Source of the DNA: JAPPHA01 sp963664045
GTDB lineage: Bacteria > Pseudomonadota > Alphaproteobacteria > Rhodobacterales > Rhodobacteraceae
Direction: 5' to 3'
Assembly (NCBI GenBank): GCA_963664045.2
Contig: CAXXGT010000015.1
Span: 248,001 to 312,000 of the forward strand
Length of the DNA stretch: 64,000 nucleotides
The position numbers were made by a program, and so were the translations under genes. The notes under the pieces were generated by a model. That model was not told the DNA's origin. It ran no database searches and saw only the letters and a list, made by a program, of their open reading frames with translations. The number at the start of each line of letters is the position of its first letter. The first letter of the stretch is position 1. This document shows positions 1 to 8,599 of this stretch, in pieces.

Positions 1-1
1 C

Positions 2-589
2 GTACGTGGGGTTGAAATCCACAAACGGGCCCTCGATCTGCAATATCAGGAAAGGGTGCTCGATGATCTGCGCGCCGTTGTCCGGGCCGCTGCTTTGATT
101 TCGCCCACGACCCGTCGCGGACGCAAAATGTCGGTTCGCATGACGTCGGCGGGCCGGTGCGGGTGGATTTCGGATCGGCTCGGATATCGCTATGAACCGG
201 TTCATCCCGACGGACAGCCCTGGCCCGACATTCCCGAATCCGTCCTGTCGCTCTGGGCGCGATACGGATGTTCTTCGCGGATGCCGGATTGCTGCCTGAT
301 CAATCACTACGGACAAGGCGCGCGCATGGGCATGCACCAGGATAACGACGAAAGGGACATGTCCTGGCCGGTCGTATCGATTTCGCTCGGCGATTCAGCG
401 TTATTCCGGATCGGAAACCGTGAACGTGGCGGTTCCACCGAGTCGATCTGGCTGGATTCGGGTGATATCGCCGTCCTGGGCGGGGCCTCAAGGATGCTGT
501 ATCACGGGATTGATCGCATTAAGTTCGGAAGTTCGCGGTTGTTGTCGCGAGGCGGACGGATCAATGTTACCCTGAGGGTTGTCGACTGA
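2..589 (+). CDS. alkB: AlkB-like 2-oxoglutarate/Fe(II) dioxygenase, 5' end outside window
   Basis: Probably removes alkyl lesions from DNA or RNA bases by oxidative demethylation in the cytoplasm. The reading frame is open to the left edge of the window, so the true start lies upstream; a GTG at 56 is in frame but would cut conserved N-terminal residues. Visible family marks: the MSVRMTSAG stretch, the SDRLGYRY and PWPDIP segments, the metal-binding H-x-D in HQDNDERD, the distal histidine in YHGIDRI, and the 2-oxoglutarate arginines near the C-terminus (RINVTLR). It is followed by a CysQ-like gene on the same strand after about 75 bp. Assignment to the AlkB family is secure from the motifs; substrate is not deducible. 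Confidence 0.9.
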   Translation, partial: VRGVEIHKRALDLQYQERVLDDLRAVVRAAALISPTTRRGRKMSVRMTSAGRCGWISDRLGYRYEPVHPDGQPWPDIPESVLSLWARYGCSSRMPDCCLINHYGQGARMGMHQDNDERDMSWPVVSISLGDSALFRIGNRERGGSTESIWLDSGDIAVLGGASRMLYHGIDRIKFGSSRLLSRGGRINVTLRVVD

Positions 590-665
590 GACGGCGACGG
601 TCGTCTCCGCCCGGAATCCTCGATTCGACCCGGGCTCCATGGTCACATTTCATGAGGACTGATTC

Positions 666-1469
666 ATGAACGGCGAGCGGATTTGCCGAACGATGATTGA
701 TCTCGCGCTGGGGGCGGGAGCGGGAATACTGAAACACTTCAGGTCACAGCGAACGATGACATGGACCAAGGAGGATGAAAGCCCGGTAACCGAGGCCGAC
801 ATGGAGGCCGACCAGGTCATCCGGCATGGTCTGAGCAGGGAGTTTCCCGGTGCCGCGATCGTTTCGGAGGAACAATTGGAGTCGCACGCGCTTCGGCCAA
901 CCGACGGAAGCTTTTTCATCGTCGACCCGCTTGACGGAACGCGCAGTTTCATATCGGGAAAACCGGACTTCACCGTCAACATCGGCTACGTCGTCAAGTC
1001 GAAACCCGTATTCGGTGTCGTCTATGCTCCCGCAAGCGGCCGGATGTTCTATACCCGTCCGGACGGCTCGTCGGCAGAGTCCAACATGGACGGCGCCTTG
1101 GGCAGCGTGCCGAAAGTCAACGGAAAGACCCTGTCGGTGTCTCTTCCGGACAACGAGGCGCTTGTTGTCATTGCTTCTCGGTCGCATGCAAACGCCGCCA
1201 CGGAGGCCTATATCTCCCGTTACAGGATTGCCGGAAGGCAGGCGGCCGGTTCGTCGTTGAAGTTCTGCCTCGTGGCTGCGGGAGAGGCGGATTTCTACCC
1301 GCGTTATGGCAGGACCATGGAGTGGGACACCGCTGCAGGTCACGCGGTCCTGTCGGGAGCAGGTGGGGATGTTGTCCGCCTGGATGACGGTTCCAGCCTC
1401 ACATATGGCAAACCGGGATACGTCAATCCCGATTTCGTTGCATTTTCGCCGGGAGTTGTGCTCAGGTAG
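666..1469 (+). CDS. cysQ: CysQ-like 3'(2'),5'-bisphosphate nucleotidase (inositol monophosphatase superfamily)
   Basis: A 267-residue Mg2+-dependent phosphatase expected to hydrolyse 3'-phosphoadenosine 5'-phosphate, a by-product of sulfate assimilation. The superfamily metal sites are present: an early E-A-D acid cluster, VDPLDGTRSF (the DPxDGT motif, about residues 85-95) and the late EWDTAAGHAVL (the WDxAAG motif). The DGTRSFI spelling and EEQLE segment favour the CysQ branch over inositol monophosphatase or histidinol phosphatase. The start follows a GAGGAC stretch. It converges with ptsN on the other strand, leaving only about 30 bp between the two stops. Confidence 0.85.
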   Translation: MNGERICRTMIDLALGAGAGILKHFRSQRTMTWTKEDESPVTEADMEADQVIRHGLSREFPGAAIVSEEQLESHALRPTDGSFFIVDPLDGTRSFISGKPDFTVNIGYVVKSKPVFGVVYAPASGRMFYTRPDGSSAESNMDGALGSVPKVNGKTLSVSLPDNEALVVIASRSHANAATEAYISRYRIAGRQAAGSSLKFCLVAAGEADFYPRYGRTMEWDTAAGHAVLSGAGGDVVRLDDGSSLTYGKPGYVNPDFVAFSPGVVLR

Positions 1470-1499
1470 GCCCGATGCGTGCTACCGCTGAAATCCTTG

Positions 1500-1964
1500 T
1501 CACGCCGCGTCGCGAAAGGCAGTCTGGGACAGAACCGCGAAAAGTTTCTCCGGCAAGTGATTTGCGCGGAGTTTCTTGCAGATTCCGTCGTCCCGCAACG
1601 TCCGTGAAACCATTGCGAGCGCCTTCAGGTGTTCGGCTCCCCCATGGACCGGGGCAAGCAGCGTGAACACGAGGTCCACGGGACGGTGATCGATCGAGCC
1701 AAACTCGATCGGATCCGAGAGCCTGGTAAACAGTCCCACGACCCGCGTGAGGTCGTCTATTCGGGCGTGGGGAATGGCGATGCCGCGTCCAACGCCGGTC
1801 GAACCGAGCTTTTCACGCTTGACGAGCGCGTTGTACACTCCCTTGGATTCGAGGTCATAGATGGCGGCCGCATGATCACTGATCAAGTGTAGCAGGCGCG
1901 ACTTGTTCAGAACGCCGGAATGCGATCGAACCGCACGATTATCGAGAATATTGGTCAGGTCCAT
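1500..1964 (-). CDS. ptsN: PtsN, nitrogen-related EIIA protein
   Basis: EIIA-Ntr component of the regulatory PTS-Ntr phosphorelay; it accepts phosphate from NPr and signals nitrogen, potassium and carbon status without transporting sugar. The 154-residue length is standard and the phosphorylated histidine lies in GIAIPHARID near residue 70. The PVDLVFTLLAP segment is typical of the fold. It is the last gene of the block rnd-lptC-lptA-lptB-hpf-ptsN, 45 bp after hpf, matching the conserved alphaproteobacterial order. Confidence 0.93.
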   Translation of the reverse strand: MDLTNILDNRAVRSHSGVLNKSRLLHLISDHAAAIYDLESKGVYNALVKREKLGSTGVGRGIAIPHARIDDLTRVVGLFTRLSDPIEFGSIDHRPVDLVFTLLAPVHGGAEHLKALAMVSRTLRDDGICKKLRANHLPEKLFAVLSQTAFRDAA

Positions 1965-2009
1965 TCGATCACCCGGCGAGTGGATCCCCTGTTCGAGGTG
2001 TCAGGACAT

Positions 2010-2588
2010 TCATCCCGAGATTCCGGGATCAATCCAGCCGAAATTTCCGTCATTTCGCCGGTAAACCACGTTAAATCCCTGGTGGGTTTCATTTCGGAAC
2101 ACGAGCACCGGCTCACCGGTCAATTCCATTTGCATAACAGCCTCGCCGACGGACAATGACTTAATGTCGGTTTCCATTTCGGCAATGATGACGGGTTGAA
2201 GTGAATCGCTTTCCGTTGATTCACTTTCAGTGTCCTGCGCAGAAAGAATATACTGCGGCGCACCCGTGGATTCAATCGGTGACGTTCGTTTTCGGTGGTG
2301 GTCTTTCAACCTGCGTTTGTGGCGCCTGAGCTGCTTTTCCATACGGTCCGCGGCAAGGTCGAAACACGCATAGATTTCGGTCGCGCGTCCGTTGGCGGCT
2401 GCTGTCAATCCGGTGGACAGGTGTACGGAGGACTCGCAGACGAACTCATGCCTGTTGCGGGAAAACGTAACCAGCGCCTGTACGGGGCGAATCGCGAATT
2501 TCTCCAGAATGGTTCCCATTTCCTTCTGAACGTGATCCTTCAAGGAATCACCGACATCAAGATGTTTGCCACTGATCTGAAAATGCAT
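2010..2588 (-). CDS. hpf: Long-form hibernation-promoting factor
   Basis: Ribosome hibernation factor that binds the 30S decoding region and drives 100S dimer formation in stationary phase. At 192 residues it is the long form: the N-terminal beta-alpha-beta domain starts MHFQISGKHLDVGDSLKDHV and includes the basic RRHKRRLKDHHRKR helix, then a Ser/Glu-rich linker (about residues 100-135), then the C-terminal dimerisation domain ending in VVYRRNDGNFGWIDP. It sits between lptB and ptsN. In many alphaproteobacteria rpoN precedes hpf; no rpoN is present here. Confidence 0.93.
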   Translation of the reverse strand: MHFQISGKHLDVGDSLKDHVQKEMGTILEKFAIRPVQALVTFSRNRHEFVCESSVHLSTGLTAAANGRATEIYACFDLAADRMEKQLRRHKRRLKDHHRKRTSPIESTGAPQYILSAQDTESESTESDSLQPVIIAEMETDIKSLSVGEAVMQMELTGEPVLVFRNETHQGFNVVYRRNDGNFGWIDPGISG

Positions 2589-2756
2589 GACATTTCTCCG
2601 TTAGCAGTGCAGGCCTAACGCGGAACGGAACCTTTTCGTCAATCCAGTGAGTGAATCCGGATTGGCGATGATGAATGCGAGAATCGGGACGTTCGCGTAT
2701 ATTCGAGATCGCGTGACTTGAAAACGGGTTTCCATTCACGATTGCAGGCTCGAAGA
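2589..2756. other. lptB-hpf intergenic gap lacking rpoN
   Basis: This 168-bp gap is where rpoN (sigma-54) lies in many alphaproteobacterial versions of the cluster. Nothing here is coding. Two small inverted repeats are visible: CGTTAG 2599-2604 with CTAACG 2615-2620, just upstream of the hpf start, and CAATCC near 2641 with GGATTG about 13 bases on. Either could be a 5' leader hairpin or a weak terminator after lptB. Confidence 0.5.
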
Positions 2757-3560
2757 TTACGACATACCCGTATCGTCCGTGGCATCCACCCGGTGTTTCC
2801 GGATTTCGAACTCTGCCCCGAGATAGATTTTTCTGACATCGTCGTGGGCTGCGACTTCCGCGGGCGTGCCCGACATCAGAACGCTCCCGGAGCTCAGGAT
2901 ATAGGCACGGTCGACGATCTCCAGGGTTTCCCGGACATTGTGATCGGTGATCAGGACACCGATGTTACGTTCACGCAGGTTCAGGATCAGGTTGCGGATG
3001 TCCGCGACCGCGATCGGGTCGACGCCTGCGAACGGTTCGTCCAGAAGTATGTATCGAGGACTGCTCGCGAGGCAGCGGGCGATTTCGACGCGGCGACGTT
3101 CTCCGCCGGACAGGACGATGGCGGGCGATTCCCGGACTTGGGTGATCGAGAATTCTTCGAGCAGTTCCGCGACGCGTGAGTCCTGGCCGGCGCGGCCGGA
3201 AACCCAGAATTCGACGACCGCGCGAATATTGTCTTCTGCGGACAATCCCCTGAACACGCTCGGTTCCTGGGGGAGGTATCCGAGGCCAAGGCGAGCCCGC
3301 CGGTACATGGGCAGATCGGTGACCTCCGCACCATCGATGTGAACCGTACCTGCGTCAGGGGAAATGAGTCCCGCGACGACGTGAAAACACGTTGTCTTCC
3401 CCGCGCCGTTCGGGCCGAGCAACGCGACGATTTCGCCGCGAACTAGGTTCATGCTGACGTCGCGGAGAATTGGCTTTCGGCGTATCGCCTTGCCTATTCC
3501 CGCGACGACGAGACCTTGTCCCCGATGTGGACCGCCGATGGGTTCCGCTTGATCATTCAC
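2757..3560 (-). CDS. lptB: LptB, ATPase of the LPS export ABC complex
   Basis: Cytoplasmic ATPase that powers LptFG extraction of lipopolysaccharide from the inner membrane and its passage along the LptC-LptA bridge. ABC motifs are complete: Walker A GPNGAGKTT (about residues 49-57), Q-loop in YLPQEPSVF, signature LSGGERRRVE, Walker B YILLDEPFAG and switch histidine in ITDHNVRET. Length (267) is slightly above the usual 240-250 because of an N-terminal extension of about 20 residues. The start overlaps the end of lptA by 8 bp, indicating translational coupling. Confidence 0.95.
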   Translation of the reverse strand: MNDQAEPIGGPHRGQGLVVAGIGKAIRRKPILRDVSMNLVRGEIVALLGPNGAGKTTCFHVVAGLISPDAGTVHIDGAEVTDLPMYRRARLGLGYLPQEPSVFRGLSAEDNIRAVVEFWVSGRAGQDSRVAELLEEFSITQVRESPAIVLSGGERRRVEIARCLASSPRYILLDEPFAGVDPIAVADIRNLILNLRERNIGVLITDHNVRETLEIVDRAYILSSGSVLMSGTPAEVAAHDDVRKIYLGAEFEIRKHRVDATDDTGMS

Positions 3561-4068
3561 CGGACACCGGATTGATGACCGAGCTCACGTTTCCTGCAAA
3601 AGTAACAGTTTCGTTTTTCAGGTTGAGGGTAACCTCGTCGGCCGCAATGGTGGATCCTTCCCTCGTCAGGGTGACGTTGTCTTCGAGAACGAGTATCCGC
3701 GTCTCGACATCGTAATGTGAGACCCCGCTCGTGGCATGGTCCGCCCCCCTGAAGAACGAGACGTCCTCGTAAGCAGATATGGTAACGAGTTTGCCGGATT
3801 CCGGTGCATATGTTGCCAATATCCTGTCTGCAGACAGGCACAGGTCCCCTTGCGTCAGTACTGGGTTGCCCGTCAGCAGGACCGTGTTCTTCGCGCCGGT
3901 TACGGTGACGATTTCCGCCGAAACCTTGATCAGTTCGGACTGATTGCCAGGTTTCGCAGAGTGTGCCAGGCACGCCGACGTGTCAGCGAGACTTGCGTGG
4001 GTGCCCGGACCAAATGCGAACGGCGTCACCAGAATTGCCGCGAGGAATCTGTTCGTTAACCGTGCCAT
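3553..4068 (-). CDS. lptA: LptA, periplasmic LPS transport protein
   Basis: A 171-residue periplasmic protein of the OstA/LptA beta-jellyroll family that forms the bridge carrying LPS across the periplasm. An N-terminal signal peptide is visible (hydrophobic FLAAILVTPFAFG, then THASLADTSA as the cleavage area). The body shows family repeats such as LTGNPVLTQGDLCLSADRI and VETRILVLEDNVTLTREG. It lies 7 bp downstream of lptC and overlaps lptB by 8 bp. Confidence 0.9.
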   Translation of the reverse strand: MARLTNRFLAAILVTPFAFGPGTHASLADTSACLAHSAKPGNQSELIKVSAEIVTVTGAKNTVLLTGNPVLTQGDLCLSADRILATYAPESGKLVTISAYEDVSFFRGADHATSGVSHYDVETRILVLEDNVTLTREGSTIAADEVTLNLKNETVTFAGNVSSVINPVSGE

Positions 4069-4075
4069 GTTGGAT

Positions 4076-4768
4076 CTAATCTCGTTGGTCTAGTGGATTG
4101 AATGTAATCATTACGCCTTTGGCAAAGGTCAGCGTGCTGCCTACATCGACACCGCTGGCAGGATTCCTTTCATCATCCGGGATACCCAGGGAAATCTCCA
4201 TCATGCCAGCTTCAATGACGCCGAACGGTCCGTGTGCGTATACCTTACTGCGACTTAAACCACGCCTTTCGCGAAAGTCCACAAGTATTTCCGAGGTCTC
4301 GGCTACGGTTCCTCCAGCGGTTTCAATTCTGACCCCGCCTGTCAGGACCGCGGTTTCCTCGCCAAAGTCCAGCTCTGCCAGCCTTGACGTTGTCAGAAAC
4401 CTTTCGCTGTTTTGGAAGCGAATCTCGAATGTCGGGTCTTCGGCTACGAACGAGTCGGGGCCGGGTCCGCACAGCCTTGCGACTTGGGCGAAAACGGAAA
4501 AGGCGTCACCCCGCGTTGTCACGTCGGCATATCGAGAGTTCGACATTACCGAACAATCGACGCCTTCCTCTGCCGCCGGCGCCGGAACATTGGTGGTCAT
4601 TCCGGATTCAGAAAGCGGCCGTAAAGAACCAGGCGCAAAGCCGGTACCTGACCGGAAAACACCGATCACGAACATGGTTGCCAGCAGGCCGACCGCTCCG
4701 AGCATCAACGCAAACCGGAGAATCCGGATACTCCGCGAGTAAACAGTCATTTCAGTCGAAGTCAGCAT
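4076..4768 (-). CDS. lptC: LptC, inner-membrane LPS export subunit
   Basis: A 230-residue bitopic protein that receives LPS from LptB2FG and hands it to LptA. One N-terminal transmembrane helix is visible (about residues 15-38, FALMLGAVGLLATMFVIGVF), followed by a periplasmic domain with DUF1239-type features (TTSRLAELDFGEETAVLTGG, ETSEILVDFRERRGL). Sequence conservation in LptC is always low; gene order (rnd upstream, lptA 7 bp downstream) supports the call. Confidence 0.87.
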   Translation of the reverse strand: MLTSTEMTVYSRSIRILRFALMLGAVGLLATMFVIGVFRSGTGFAPGSLRPLSESGMTTNVPAPAAEEGVDCSVMSNSRYADVTTRGDAFSVFAQVARLCGPGPDSFVAEDPTFEIRFQNSERFLTTSRLAELDFGEETAVLTGGVRIETAGGTVAETSEILVDFRERRGLSRSKVYAHGPFGVIEAGMMEISLGIPDDERNPASGVDVGSTLTFAKGVMITFNPLDQRD

Positions 4769-4807
4769 CGACGCTTCCCCGGTGCGGCCAATCCGGACGC
4801 ATCTCGT

Positions 4808-5419
4808 TCAATGAGCGAAAACATCGAGATCACACCAGCCAGATGAATCAATTTTCGCCAGGTCCGGCAGAAACCGAAAGCAGGCCTCGGCGAGTTGAGT
4901 TCGGCCTTCGCGATCGAGCATGGCATTCAATTCGTCGCGGAGGCGATGCAGATACAACACGTCACCAGCCGCGTATTCGAGTTGTTCAGGAGACAGGTCC
5001 CCGCGTCCCCAGTCGGAACTCTGCTGCTGTTTCGAGATCTCGATTCCAAGCAGTTCCCTGACGAGATCCTTGAGCCCGTGGCGGTCTGTGTAGGTTCGCG
5101 CAAACCGCGAGGCGATCTTGGTGCAGTAGACTGGCGAAACCGACATGCCAAACCGGGCCTGAAGAACGGCAATGTCGAATCTTCCGAAGTGGAACAATTT
5201 CAGAATGCGCGTATCGCCCAGGATCTTTTCGAGCGCCGGGGCCGCGGCATGGTCACCGGTGATCCGAACGATGTGCGCGTCCCCGTCTCCGGCAGAGAGT
5301 TGAACCAGGCACAAGCGATCCCTCTCCATTCGAAGCCCCATGGTCTCGGTATCGATCGCGACGGTGTCGCCGAGGTCGAGACCGGCCGGGAGATCGTCAG
5401 TGTGCAGGTGAATGGACAT
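4808..5419 (-). CDS. rnd: RNase D-like 3'-5' exoribonuclease
   Basis: Single-domain DEDDy exonuclease, about 203 residues, acting on tRNA 3' ends or structured RNA. Exo I is AIDTETMGL, Exo II is HFGRFDIAVL, and the Exo III region carries EYAAGDVLYLHRL with the DEDDy tyrosine and aspartate. The HRDC domains of E. coli RNase D are absent, as is usual for the short alphaproteobacterial form. The start is set at the ATG reading MSIHLH; an upstream ATG at 5431 adds four residues. It lies 39 bp upstream of lptC on the same strand and 57 bp downstream of a tRNA-Leu gene also on that strand. Confidence 0.9.
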   Translation of the reverse strand: MSIHLHTDDLPAGLDLGDTVAIDTETMGLRMERDRLCLVQLSAGDGDAHIVRITGDHAAAPALEKILGDTRILKLFHFGRFDIAVLQARFGMSVSPVYCTKIASRFARTYTDRHGLKDLVRELLGIEISKQQQSSDWGRGDLSPEQLEYAAGDVLYLHRLRDELNAMLDREGRTQLAEACFRFLPDLAKIDSSGWCDLDVFAH

Positions 5420-5475
5420 GGATTCAATCAACCGCTTCGGGCCTTGGTCGTTGGAGGGTTCGGCGTTGCGTGATC

Positions 5476-5562
5476 TGGTGCCCAGGAGAAGACTCGAACT
5501 TCCACGCCCAAAAGGGCACTAGCACCTGAAGCTAGCGCGTCTACCAATTCCGCCACCTGGGC
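5476..5562 (-). tRNA. tRNA-Leu (CAG)
   Basis: Full cloverleaf including an encoded CCA end. The acceptor stem pairs GCCCAGG with CCTGGGC; the D arm contains GGAATTGGTAGAC; the anticodon loop reads TTCAGGT, anticodon CAG (complement at 5526-5528), closed by a CTAGC/GCTAG stem; a long variable arm (TGCCCTTTTGGGCG) of class II type is present; the T arm contains GTTCGAGTC. Reads CUG leucine codons. Confidence 0.95.
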
Positions 5563-6226
5563 CTTGGCCGCCAATACCCCCGACCTTTTCAAGTGTCAAC
5601 GAACGAGACTCTTATAACCGCTCGGTTGCGTCGGGTCACGCAACCGGGCCTCGCCAGGTGCGAGACCTTCTTCCGAGCGGTTGCGAGGTTCCCCGGAGCC
5701 GAATGTTTGCCGCTGCATTCCGGGCGGCGTTGGCGGTATGGCCGCAGGCCACGCACTAAACGACTGCCTGCATCCTTCCCGGCCGGATCCGCGAAGTGGT
5801 CAATCGGATCAGGATTGAAGGCGAGGGTGCGGGAGGTCGCCTGGAGATGATCGGCGGTCCGAGCGGTCCGGACACCGGATGGATGCCCTGATCGGGTGGA
5901 AGATTGAAGATCATGAAACCAGCCGGTGCCATGTTCCGCCACAGGAGAAGGGCAACGGAGGCGATGACAGGCGCGGTACGCCAGGTCAGCATTGTTCCCG
6001 GATTCGTCGGAGGCGCGCGCGGTTCGGACGCGAAGATCGTTTTGGCCACGGGATGCTCGTCGGCAAACCAGGGGAGCAGGATGCCGATAAAGAGGGACCG
6101 GACCATGAAAAATACGCCATCACGAACGACGATCACTCAATTCCCTGCCAAGACTTGGTCGCAGATGTGCAGCCGTGTCATGCCCGTGAAACAGCGGCGA
6201 ATGGATCGCTGATTGCGGTCCTTTTC
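5563..6226. other. No supported gene
   Basis: About 660 bp between tRNA-Leu and the palindrome at 6227. A minus-strand open frame (5756-6136) contains hydrophobic stretches but I recognise no family and no good start signal, so it is not called. Confidence 0.4.
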
Positions 6227-6259
6227 GCACAATTTGCAATTAGAACTTGCAAATTGTGC
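6227..6259. promoter_or_regulatory. 13-bp perfect inverted repeat upstream of DUF4143 ATPase gene
   Basis: GCACAATTTGCAA (6227-6239) and its exact reverse complement (6247-6259) are separated by 7 bases, about 20 bp before the ATPase start. It resembles an operator for a dimeric repressor; it could also form a 13-bp hairpin in a leader RNA. Confidence 0.7.
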
Positions 6260-6278
6260 CCGCATGCGATGGTTCACC

Positions 6279-7472
6279 ATGATTGAACGTGAGATCGCAC
6301 CCTGTCTGGTCAGACTGTTCAAACAGTATCCATTCGTCACCGTGACCGGTCCGAGACAATCCGGCAAGACCACGCTTTGTCGTGCCGCCTTTCCGCATCT
6401 CGGCTATGTCAATCTTGAAGCGCCCGATCTTCGGGAATTCGCCGAATCCGATCCAAGAGGATTCCTTGCGCGGCTTGGCGAAGGAGCCATCCTGGATGAA
6501 ATCCAGCGTGTTCCAGATCTCCTGTCCTACATTCAGGTCCTTGGGGATGAGACGGAGCGGAACAGCCTGTTCGTTCTGACCGGGAGCGAGCAGTTCCGGT
6601 TTTCCGATACGATAAGCCAGTCGCTTGCCGGACGCACGGCTCTGCTTCGACTGCTGCCGTTCTCACTTGTCGAACGCTAACGAACCGGCGCGAGCGACAG
6701 AATCGACGACATCCTGTATTCGGGTTTCTATCCCCGGATTCACGACCGGAAGCTCGAACCCCTTCAGGCGTTTGGCGACTATTTCGAAACCTATGTCGAG
6801 CGAGATGTGCGCAGGATCGGCGAGATCCGCAATCTCGCGAGCTTCCGCCGGTTTGTCCGCCTGTGTGCCAGACGTGTGGGTCAACTGGCCAAACTGTCGT
6901 CATTGGGTGCGGACGCCGGAGTGTCCCGCACCACTGCAAGCCATTGGCTAACGGTCCTGGAAGCGAGCTATGTCGTTTTCCGGCTGCCGCCATTTCACGC
7001 CAACATCCGCAAGCGGCTGGTCAAGTCACCCGAGCTTTACTTCTACGATGTCGGGCTGGCGGGTTACCTCATCGGAATCGAACATGCCGGACAGATCGGC
7101 ACCCACCCGCTTCGTGGGCCGCTGTTCGAGAATGCCGTTGTGGTCGAGGCTCTCAAGCACCGTTTCAATCGGGGCCGCCGATCCAATCTGTCCTTTTTTC
7201 GAGATAGCCGCGGCCTGGAGTGCGGCCTGCTGTACGGGAACGGCAACGGTATGGTGGGCATCGAGATCAGGTCGGGCGAGACGGTCGCTTCCGACTGGTT
7301 CGATTCGCTCAAAAGGGTCGCAAGAGAACTGCCGGGCATCGCCGCCGGGGCTGTCGTGTATGGAGGATCGGAACAACAAATTTGGCGGGATGGAGCGGTG
7401 GTCCCGCTTGCCGCCACGAGCGGAATGCTTGAGAAACTGGATGGCAGGGACTTGCCTGAAGGGCATGAATGA
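6279..7472 (+). pseudogene. AAA+ ATPase with DUF4143 domain, interrupted by an in-frame stop
   Basis: Member of the AAA_14/DUF4143 group, widespread accessory ATPases of unknown role. The N-terminal part carries Walker A GPRQSGKTTLC, Walker B AILDEIQRVP and sensor LTGSEQF; the C-terminal part carries the DUF4143 winged-helix (LSSLGADAGVSRTTASHW) and nuclease-like core (LFENAVVVEALKH, FFRDSRGLECGLL, VGIEIRSGETV). A TAA at 6678-6680 follows LPFSLVER and the same frame continues at once with family-consistent sequence (YSGFYPRIHDR, YFETYVERDVR), so one substitution has split an otherwise complete gene of about 397 codons. The ATG at 6264 is an alternative start. Confidence 0.87.
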
Positions 7473-8599
7473 TCCGAAAAGAATTGTTCCGATGGATGCC
7501 GAAATGTCCCGGCCCCGATGCCGAGTCATCGGCGCCCCGTTTTCGGTGCGGGTCTGGCGTTGCCATGAAATTCCCTTCCCCTGTCGTTTATCGATCGTTC
7601 GAATCTGGTCGTTTGCAGGTTCTCCTCGGGCGTGTCATGGCCCGCGGTGTCGGCCGGGACCTGCAAGTCGGTGACGATGCCCATGCCGAGCATGCCATTG
7701 CGCGTCCCTTGACCTGTGCCCGCCGAAAGAAGACTTTCGAGGGAAAGGAGGCGAAAAACATGGGTCAACATTCCGGACGTCATTGATGGGTCGGTTACCG
7801 TGCCTGTTGACGCGTGTAATCCTGTCTCTGCCGCCTCGAGCAGCGCCGTGGCGCCGTCCAGGATCAGACCGTCGGGGTCAAGCTGACGGGTAACCGTGGG
7901 CGCGACCCGGCGTTTGCGCGCATGGTTCAGTGCTTTCGTGAACGGGTTCTTCGGCATCGGTGCCGGATTGGCGCGGTGGCTTTCGCACCAAGTTCACGTT
8001 TCCTCGACGATCCGTAACGTGGGCCGGCTCGCGCCGGTGAGTTTCTCCCCGAGGGTCCGGTTTCATGGACATGAATTGCGCCGATCAGGTCCGCGGCGTC
8101 TTCGAACGCGCGCCTCGTTTGGCTTCAATAGTAATTCGGCAGCAGGTTTGTTGCGGCGACACGGTGCTTTCGTTTCCGTCGGGCTCTTGACGGAACCTTC
8201 GCAACGTCTCTTTTCGCAAGCGTCACTTCATCGTGATCGTCCTTTCGTACCCGACGGATTTACGATCATGTTCGAAGTCCTTTTTTCGACCAACGGCAAT
8301 CGAAGACTTGCCGCCAGGAAGTTTCCGGTCGTCAAACTGGCCTCCTCACGGTCTCAAGACAACGCTTACGACCTTCCGGCTTGATCGGGTCGGTGATATT
8401 GGAAACAGGCACAATCGCGACGCTTGCAGGATTCGGACAGGCTTTCCAGTTTCGGCGGGCGGCATTGTAAAGATTGCCTGACACCATGGCCCGACATGTT
8501 CTTGAGTAGGCAAAAAACGCGGTGATTAGGTCGCTTCGACAACTCGAGTTGAGAATTCTAGCCGCTCAATGTGTTTGAACCAATAATTGATGGCGAAGT
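7473..8599. other. No supported gene
   Basis: About 1.1 kb between the broken ATPase gene and tyrS. Several open frames of 60-160 codons exist on both strands, but none shows a recognisable motif, domain or convincing start. The last 100 bp is AT-richer and probably contains the tyrS promoter. Confidence 0.4.

Noticed and set aside
5756..6136. 126-codon minus-strand frame with hydrophobic stretches
   Set aside because: No recognisable family, no clear ribosome-binding site, and high proline content; not enough to call a gene.
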